Origin: SIG672 sp045657105
Lineage (GTDB): Bacteria > Bacillota > Clostridia > Oscillospirales > CAG-272
Length of the DNA: 56,105 bases
Assembly (NCBI GenBank): GCA_045657105.1
Contig: JAZOSN010000052.1
Location: forward strand, 1-56,105
Reading direction: 5' to 3'
The translations under genes were made by a program, and so were the position numbers. Shown piece by piece: positions 50,758 through 56,105 of this stretch. The notes beneath the pieces were generated by a model. The model did no database searches. It saw only the letters and a program-made list of their open reading frames with translations, and was not told the DNA's origin. How positions within the stretch are numbered: the first letter of the stretch is position 1; the number at the start of each line of letters is the position of its first letter.

Positions 50758-50787
50758 AAAGTAAGTGGACAGGTGTCCACTTACTTT
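50758..50787 (-). terminator. Terminator of the ATPase-HTH gene
   Basis: AAAGTAAGTGGACA and its inverted copy (50758-50771 / 50774-50787) overlap the stop codon; on the minus strand TTTT follows. Confidence 0.7.
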
Positions 50788-52553
50788 AACAACTCTTCAA
50801 TAGGTATGTCCGCATATGTTGCTACAGAAATAACATTTTCAAGCTTCGGAGATCTGAAGTGGTCCCCTCTTCTGTGCCACGATTTAATAGTATCGGGTGA
50901 TACTTTCAGTGCTATTGCTGCCGTTTCAAAACTATTACCTTTTTCTTTGATCGCTTGATAGCAATTCTCTGCAATCTTTTGAGGATTCTTCTGAAACTTG
51001 GCAACAACACTTTCCAAATCAAAAATGTCGCCAATCACGGATTTCAAGCAAGAACTTCTTTCTAACTTAGTGTCAATATGTGATACGGTAGTTCCATTCT
51101 CCATACACACAAATCCTACGCAGTTCCATTCTTGCGGAATGAGATAGGGGCTGTGGGTGGAACAGATGACACGGATGCCTTTTTTTGAAAGATCAATAAG
51201 GTCTTTTAAAATCTCCTTTTGTGCGCTCGGATGGAGCATTGATGCCGGCTCGTCGATAATAAAGGTATCACCCTCGGAAAGTGTGCATTTTACAAAGTAG
51301 TATGTAAAATACCACCGTCTGCCAGCACTTGTTTCGTTCAGCGAAACGATCTGTCCGTTGTTTTCTTTAAGCTTGATCACGGGCTCGTTCTTTTCACCAA
51401 GTGATACCGTAATGCTCTTAAACATTCCTTCGTCAAAGGTCGGTCGGTTGCTGTTAAGCCACTCTCCAAATTCTTTGATCTCAGTATCGCTCAGTTTGTG
51501 CTCTTTATCTTCAAGTAGCTTCGGCTTGTTATTTGCTTTGGCATATGCTTCGAAAATAACACGGGAAGGATCATAATAGCGATTATCATTTTCTCTTCGC
51601 AGATCCTTGAAAAGCACTTGATTACTTTCATTCAAAAGATATCCGCAATTACCTCCGAATATATGACGAACCTTTATCAAAAATTCAGTGATTGCACCGC
51701 AGCTGCCTGTGCCCATCAGTCTTTCGGACTGTGCTTTCAGTTTGGAGATAAGCTCATCGATCTTTTGTCGGGCAGCTTCCGTCTTTTTGTTGATCTTTGT
51801 GATCTCACGCTTTATCGCCGTTTCGTTGATCGCAATGAATTTTTGTTCAAAGGGTGCAAGTTCAGGCTTCCTATATCTTAACTTGAACGGAACAAGCTCT
51901 GTGTGAGGAGGATATAGAGTTCCTATGCCGTAATGGTAATTTGAAAAGATAAAGCTATTATTAGATTTTATTCCGTCAGCATATAACTCAACCATTCGTT
52001 TTACTTGGTCAACGAAAAAGCTTGCTTTGGATTTTAAAGTCTCGTAATTAGTGGTGTTGCCTTTGCCATCAACCAATTCGAATCCACGCAATGAAAGTGC
52101 TTCCCAATCATCACAGGCAATTTTCTGTAATGTCTTTTCATAATCTTCTATCGCTGTATTTAGTTCATCTGCAATCGACCTGACGTCTACAAGTTCTTTT
52201 TCGAGAAGTGGAACGATATACTGAGATTCGATCGTGTTGATATGAAGCGTGTCTTTTGTAGAGGAGGATGCGACAAAGGTCGCCTTTTCTTCCGAATAAT
52301 CTTCATAGGGAAAAAGCTTTGCAAATTCATCTTTTTCCATACAAATATGTGCCTTATAACGAATACCGCCTGCATTGTATTTTCCCGGAAGGTTGGCATT
52401 CGTAGCAGCAATGTGCTCCACTGCTTCCAAAATGTTACTTTTACCGCTTCCGTTTTTTCCGATCAATACGGTCGGCACGCCATTTTGAAAATTGACCGAA
52501 ACCGGTGCAATAATGGATTTGTAGTTTCCAAGTTCAATTTTAATAAGCCTCAT
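50781..52553 (-). CDS. ABC/OLD-type ATPase with a C-terminal HTH domain
   Basis: 590 residues. Walker A VLIGKNGSGKSNI (about 31-43), a coiled-coil insert (about 240-290), a signature-like LNETSAGRRWYF, Walker B FIIDEPASMLHP and the switch CSTHSPYLIP form a single complete RecF/OLD-like head. There is no TOPRIM nuclease. Instead the last 60 residues read as a helix-turn-helix (ETAAIALKVSPDTIKSWHRR), an unusual fusion linking ATP sensing to DNA binding. GGGAG precedes the ATG. Defence or regulatory role inferred. Confidence 0.8.
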   Translation of the reverse strand: MRLIKIELGNYKSIIAPVSVNFQNGVPTVLIGKNGSGKSNILEAVEHIAATNANLPGKYNAGGIRYKAHICMEKDEFAKLFPYEDYSEEKATFVASSSTKDTLHINTIESQYIVPLLEKELVDVRSIADELNTAIEDYEKTLQKIACDDWEALSLRGFELVDGKGNTTNYETLKSKASFFVDQVKRMVELYADGIKSNNSFIFSNYHYGIGTLYPPHTELVPFKLRYRKPELAPFEQKFIAINETAIKREITKINKKTEAARQKIDELISKLKAQSERLMGTGSCGAITEFLIKVRHIFGGNCGYLLNESNQVLFKDLRRENDNRYYDPSRVIFEAYAKANNKPKLLEDKEHKLSDTEIKEFGEWLNSNRPTFDEGMFKSITVSLGEKNEPVIKLKENNGQIVSLNETSAGRRWYFTYYFVKCTLSEGDTFIIDEPASMLHPSAQKEILKDLIDLSKKGIRVICSTHSPYLIPQEWNCVGFVCMENGTTVSHIDTKLERSSCLKSVIGDIFDLESVVAKFQKNPQKIAENCYQAIKEKGNSFETAAIALKVSPDTIKSWHRRGDHFRSPKLENVISVATYADIPIEELLK

Positions 52554-52616
52554 ATCAAAAGCTCCCTTTTCATTACAATCTCATAAGACTACTCGATGAT
52601 GTAGTGGGATTTACAC

Positions 52617-52922
52617 TCATCTCTTTTTCTTCGCTTCGGGCAGTTCGGCGTATATTGCCTCGAACAACTTTTCCAAGAATTCTCTGTTTTCTATATCTTC
52701 AACTAGAAGCATCTCTTTTGCGCCCTCGTACGGCAGTTCGCGCGGTGCTTTGAGCATAAGAGCGATTGCTGACGGTGTAGGCTTTGCAAGTAGACGGTTA
52801 TCGTAAATACCGCCGACCACCTTGCCGCCGTAGTAAAGCACGTATTCCCCCATCATCGCACGGGCAGAAAGACCGGTGCACTGTTCCAAAACAAAATCCA
52901 AATATTCTTTACTGCTTGCCAT
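52617..52922 (-). CDS. TfoX/Sxy N-terminal domain protein
   Basis: 101 residues. The pattern KEYLDFVLEQCTGLSARAMMGEYVLYY, split as YLDFVLEQC and ARAMMGEYVLYYGGKVVGGI, followed by RLLAKPTPSA and PYEGAKEMLLVED, matches TfoX-N proteins, small cytoplasmic proteins related to the competence regulator Sxy. ATG 52922 has GAGG. It stands alone and is probably accessory cargo; the function of single-domain TfoX-N proteins is unknown. Confidence 0.85.
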   Translation of the reverse strand: MASSKEYLDFVLEQCTGLSARAMMGEYVLYYGGKVVGGIYDNRLLAKPTPSAIALMLKAPRELPYEGAKEMLLVEDIENREFLEKLFEAIYAELPEAKKKR

Positions 52923-53014
52923 AATCGTCCTCAACAAAAGTTCTTTTTTCTATTATACAACATTTCTGTGAACTTTTCAATTAGACAACGCCTGCAACAC
53001 GAACACAATTGCAT

Positions 53015-53048
53015 AAAAATCGGAACTCAAGCGAGAAGCTCGGGTTCC
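53015..53048 (-). terminator. Terminator of the phosphoesterase gene
   Basis: On the minus strand GGAACCCGAGC (53048-53038) pairs with GCTTGAGTTCC (53032-53022), one G-U pair, followed by GATTTTT. Confidence 0.8.
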
Positions 53049-53056
53049 AATTTGAT

Positions 53057-53755
53057 TTACATATTAAGATCTTGGTTGGTTTCGATACCGTGGAAGAGGA
53101 AGTGCATTTTGTCGATGCGCTTATTGATATGCCAATGACCGCAGTACCACGCTTTGTAGTCGGTCGATTCTTCGATGGTATCGAGCCAGCATTCGGTGCT
53201 GTCGTCCACGGTGCTTTGATCGATGCCGGGGAGGAAGGTTTCGATGGGCTCGTATTTGAAGGGGCAGGTGTGGGACAGGATCACGTCAAAATCCTTTTCT
53301 TTGATCTGTTGTTCTACGTAGTGTTTGATTTTGTCAGAGGGCTGCTCATCCGCCCACCAACCGTAGCCACGGCTCAGACGGTAAGCTTTATCCACGCTGT
53401 ATGCACCGCCGATAACAAGGTGCTTTGTGCCTTCGATATCGAAGATCTCGCCATCCATAGCAAAAAGGATATTCGGATAAGCTTCCTCGTACCAAACAAT
53501 GCCTCCGTTCCATTCCTTTGTCTGATATGTCGGAATGTTTTGAGGACGAATTTCGTGGTTGCCGTGGATGCACAGAATCGTAGGCTCAAGCTTTGCAAAC
53601 GTCGCCTTGAACGCCGCGTCTCTTTCGTTCCCAAAATAGTTTGCGCCGACGTCCCCTAAAATCACGATGGTGTCATTCTTGGTCGGTTTGAAGCGCTCAC
53701 AAAATGTTAAGATCTCAGTTGTTGAGCCGTGAATATCACCAGTATAATAGATCAA
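53057..53755 (-). CDS. Calcineurin-like metallophosphoesterase
   Basis: 232 residues. The dinuclear metal site is complete: GDIHG (6-10), GDVG (about 34), GNHE (about 65), LSHTCP and GHWHINK near the C-terminus. This is close to small phage-type protein or nucleotide phosphatases. The start is TTG 53755 with GGAG nine bases upstream. It stands alone with its own terminator; the substrate is unknown, and in an island it could act on signalling nucleotides or damaged RNA ends. Confidence 0.9.
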   Translation of the reverse strand: MIYYTGDIHGSTTEILTFCERFKPTKNDTIVILGDVGANYFGNERDAAFKATFAKLEPTILCIHGNHEIRPQNIPTYQTKEWNGGIVWYEEAYPNILFAMDGEIFDIEGTKHLVIGGAYSVDKAYRLSRGYGWWADEQPSDKIKHYVEQQIKEKDFDVILSHTCPFKYEPIETFLPGIDQSTVDDSTECWLDTIEESTDYKAWYCGHWHINKRIDKMHFLFHGIETNQDLNM

Positions 53756-53864
53756 ATTTTCTCACTCCAATACTATTAGTAATTCTATGTTTTCAGCTCA
53801 CACAATTTAGATGCAGCATCATTTTGTAGTTGGTAAAAAATAGAGAGAAATTTATTCAACTCTT

Positions 53865-54740
53865 TTATATTTTAAGCACTTTGCCCGTACTGCTTCTACA
53901 AGGTATTGGCAGTAGAAAATGCCGAGTATTAGGATTATCAGTATCAAATTGATCAAGTCTAAATCGCCTAGTATACAGAATAGTTAGGTCTGCTTGTTTA
54001 ATATTTATTATCACATCTTCTGTAGTATCCAAATATTCAACTGTAAATGCACCTTCAGCGGCGTCTCCTGATATTCGTATTGTTTCGCCGGGTAAAACAA
54101 ATTGCGAAATATCTAAATAAGACTCTGTTCTATATTGATAAATGAATTTATTGCTTTTTGATGTAGCAACAGTATGAATAAAAATATGCTTTCCTACAGA
54201 ATCATCTTTTGTTTCTTGAATAGCCTTTCTGAAACAATTAGACGTAGCATTTTGAATCTCCTCAGGATTATTATCTAACACACTCATTCGTTGCTTTTGC
54301 AACTCGCAAAAAGTTTCCTGAGATCCTATCCAAGCGTGAGTACAATCTAAATCCATTTCCCCTTCTTTTATACAAACTATATGTTGTTCTCTATTACGGA
54401 GATAACATATCAAAAATTCAATGTCGTTTTTTGGGGCGGACTTATGTATTTCAAACGCCTTTTGGCACAGAAGTTCTTCCGAGAATTCTCCTTTACCAGC
54501 AAAGCAATCCAAAAGTTTCGTCACATACAAAATATTATTACCCGCAAAAGAAATACAACAAGTGGGACACAGAATCAGTGTTTTTATCAATCCATATTGA
54601 TCCAATACCTTTACATATTTAGAACTCCAATTGCTTCTGTTTTCTCCGGTAGACACTTTGGTATCACTATATATTGATAGGGTTTTGATTGTTTCATTAT
54701 CAAAATTTAAAAGACACTTTTCAGCATATACAAAACTCAT
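53865..54740 (-). CDS. Predicted Ntn-hydrolase/proteasome-like protein
   Basis: 291 residues. LSIYSDTKVST near the N-terminus, CPTCCISFAGNN, and a later AWIGSQETFCELQ follow the strand pattern of proteasome-beta/HslV-like Ntn hydrolases (compare their AADRRAT and AGSGAD regions). The segment about 95-150 (NDIEFLICYLRNREQHIVC) fits the next strands. The expected N-terminal Thr is not at position 2, so processing or a different nucleophile would be needed. AGAGG precedes the ATG. The assignment is an inference from pattern; otherwise unknown. Confidence 0.4.
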   Translation of the reverse strand: MSFVYAEKCLLNFDNETIKTLSIYSDTKVSTGENRSNWSSKYVKVLDQYGLIKTLILCPTCCISFAGNNILYVTKLLDCFAGKGEFSEELLCQKAFEIHKSAPKNDIEFLICYLRNREQHIVCIKEGEMDLDCTHAWIGSQETFCELQKQRMSVLDNNPEEIQNATSNCFRKAIQETKDDSVGKHIFIHTVATSKSNKFIYQYRTESYLDISQFVLPGETIRISGDAAEGAFTVEYLDTTEDVIINIKQADLTILYTRRFRLDQFDTDNPNTRHFLLPIPCRSSTGKVLKI

Positions 54741-54870
54741 AAATATCCTCTATTATTATAAATTAACGAATAATTACATCTTACAAAGTTTTTATAATCG
54801 CTCAGTACATCATTCATATAACTATTGGTTAATTATATCATAAATTCATTTAGAATACAATTACGCAAGT

Positions 54871-55728
54871 TCAATATATCCTCATGATCACAAAGTTTTC
54901 GTCGGCGGAATTGTAGTTCGGTACTACTTGGAAGCCGAAGGGGTTCTCGGCAGTGAGGTCGTTGGTGACATCGACATCGTGCCAAGTGCCGTCGATCAGA
55001 ACGCGGTTCCAGGTGTGTTGTGCGGTACGGTCGGTTCGTGCATAGCCGTCGATGACGTAGCACGGGATGCCTTGGCTTCGGCAGATGGCGGCGAAGAGAC
55101 AGGCGATATCGTAGCAGACGCCCGTTTTGGTCTGCATAGTTTTGGTGATATCGGAATACTGATAAAGGCAATCGTAGTTATGATCGTAGGTCAGGTTCTC
55201 TGTCATCCAGGTATATGCCGAAAGCACCTTCTCTTCATCGGTCGCCCCGGTAGCGATCCTGTCAAACTGATTTTCGTCCTCAGAGCTCCACAGGACTCCG
55301 GCACCGTTTGCCAGAGGATCACGAATTGCTGACGAAAATGTTATGGTTGTTATAGTGAGTATGGCAGCAGAGATTAGTAGCAATGCTGCGTTTATTATTT
55401 TCGTCACGGATCTATCCTTATGATTGGGACCTGCAATAAAGTTTTTAGCGAAGAGAGCCGCGGACGAAAATGCGGTGTAGAATCCAAGAGGTCTGCGGAA
55501 ATAAATAGCGTAAGCAATTCCGAGAAGGAAAATGGTCACGTTTAGGGTATAAGTAAGGATGCGCCACGTCTTTGATCTGATCTTAAACAGGAAAAGCGTA
55601 CCGCTGAGAAAGCACAATGCGAGAAAGCACGCAGGGAGTCTGCTGACCAAAATTGCGTGCCGAAGGGTGTATGTAACGTATAGATTTAGCGCGGTTAGTG
55701 CAGTGAAGCCAAATAGCCTGATTTTCAT
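54871..55728 (-). CDS. Membrane protein with extracellular transglutaminase-like domain
   Basis: 285 residues. Four to five N-terminal transmembrane helices (about 5-150) precede a transglutaminase/cysteine-protease fold with the catalytic triad visible: Cys in KTGVCYDIACLFAAI, His in TAQHTWNRVLIDG and Asp in WHDVDVTND. Such domains act on cell-wall or surface proteins. ATG 55728 follows GGAGG; 23 codons upstream are open but lack a site. It is the last gene before the right end of the element, about 220 bases from the core repeat. Confidence 0.85.
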   Translation of the reverse strand: MKIRLFGFTALTALNLYVTYTLRHAILVSRLPACFLALCFLSGTLFLFKIRSKTWRILTYTLNVTIFLLGIAYAIYFRRPLGFYTAFSSAALFAKNFIAGPNHKDRSVTKIINAALLLISAAILTITTITFSSAIRDPLANGAGVLWSSEDENQFDRIATGATDEEKVLSAYTWMTENLTYDHNYDCLYQYSDITKTMQTKTGVCYDIACLFAAICRSQGIPCYVIDGYARTDRTAQHTWNRVLIDGTWHDVDVTNDLTAENPFGFQVVPNYNSADENFVIMRIY

Positions 55729-55830
55729 AAATGTCCTCCAAAAAGAACAAGCCCTCACCACGGGAGTGGTAAAAGCTTGATAGTTTTTATCGAACATCGC
55801 CCTATCTTACCCAGATATACTCCCATAGAG

Positions 55831-55979
55831 TTACGCACATTGGCGTACGGTAAAACCGTTTGGCGTAAATTTGGCGTAAGTTAGCGTTTTTTGAGATCTG
55901 CAGTGTCTCAAAAACCCGCATAAAATAAGGCTTTTTGGGACTTTTTTAGTCCAGAGGCTTCATTGTGGGGACCTCTGGC
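55831..55979. repeat. Right attachment region (attR candidate) with arm repeats
   Basis: TTGGCGTA boxes at 55840, 55860 and 55871, a hairpin (TTTTTTGAGA 55887-55896 with TCTCAAAAA 55906-55914), then AAAACCCGCATAA, GGCTTTTT, TTAGTC and the core AGAGGCTTCATTGTGGGGAC at 55953-55972. Here the core is flanked by CCAGAGG and CCTCTGG, making a dyad (55951-55978) absent from the left copy. Beyond it, 55,980-56,105 has another TTGGCGTA (56089) and no gene. Confidence 0.7.
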
Positions 55980-56105
55980 CCTGATATTACATAACTCATT
56001 GCAGTTCTACAAATGCCTACATATTACATACCCCTTCAGCCTTTGATATCACGTAAAGTTGCCTATCTCTACATATCCATACGGCATTTTGGCGTAGTAA
56101 TTGGC

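Overview
The window looks like part of the chromosome of a spore-forming, low-to-mid GC Gram-positive anaerobe (class Clostridia, plausibly an Oscillospiraceae-like gut bacterium). The reasons are a germination protease gene (gpr), a DUF4364 protein, a SigH-like sigma factor, strong AAAGGAGG-type ribosome binding sites with several TTG/GTG starts, near-perfect TTGACA-N17-TATAAT promoters (often with a TGn extension), and lipobox-containing secreted carbohydrate-type proteins. The exact species cannot be told from the sequence.

Region 1 (1-26,600) is ordinary chromosome. It holds a U32 peptidase cut by the left edge; a Na/phosphate cotransporter followed by a PhoB/PhoR-type two-component system, preceded by a Pho-box-like repeat; an operon of three paralogous BNR/Asp-box lipoproteins (perhaps GH93- or sialidase-like); trmO; hisS-aspS; a 970-aa GAP1-N-like protein; rlmB with a membrane protein that looks like a P1B-type ATPase stripped of its catalytic residues; a zinc-ribbon gene with a structured leader RNA; a sigma factor; DUF4364; an OppA-like lipoprotein; gpr with a small membrane protein; and a membrane-anchored protein with an EF-hand loop.

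Region 2 (26,675-28,652) is a short AT-rich transition zone. A predicted operon encodes a 66-aa protein, a GyrB-like GHKL ATPase lacking a TOPRIM domain, and, overlapping by ATGA, a secreted fragment of ubiquitin (signal peptide plus about 34 residues strikingly close to eukaryotic ubiquitin). The zone ends in a sequence matching the right end of the next element, so it is probably the remnant of a related element in tandem.

Region 3 (28,652-55,972) is a 27.3-kb integrative element flanked by copies of AGAGGCTTCATTGTGGGGAC. Its left end carries mobility genes: tyrosine integrase, excisionase, a RemA/DUF370-like protein, a Replic_Relax-like protein, and two double ribbon-helix-helix proteins. 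Next to these is 1.1 kb of non-coding DNA with two different iteron families. The rest is a defence island. It includes a five-gene operon of DUF4297-type nuclease / 45-aa peptide / ABC ATPase / peptide deformylase / 1785-aa GHKL-SF1 helicase, which looks like an ABC-three-component system extended by two genes. It also includes a C5-methylase restriction system (self-regulated Dcm, B3-domain endonuclease, PD-(D/E)XK protein, Vsr, helicase-nuclease), an XRE regulator, an HNH endonuclease with a 54-aa partner, an ABC-type ATPase ending in a DNA-binding HTH, a TfoX-N protein, a metallophosphoesterase, a proteasome-like (Ntn) candidate and a membrane transglutaminase. No conjugation (type IV secretion) genes are visible, so the element is probably mobilisable rather than self-transmissible.

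The most promising leads are the extended ABC-3C operon with its overlapping mini-gene, the ubiquitin fragment coupled to the GyrB-like ATPase, the two iteron arrays beside paired RHH proteins, the pseudo-P-type ATPase and the leader RNA.
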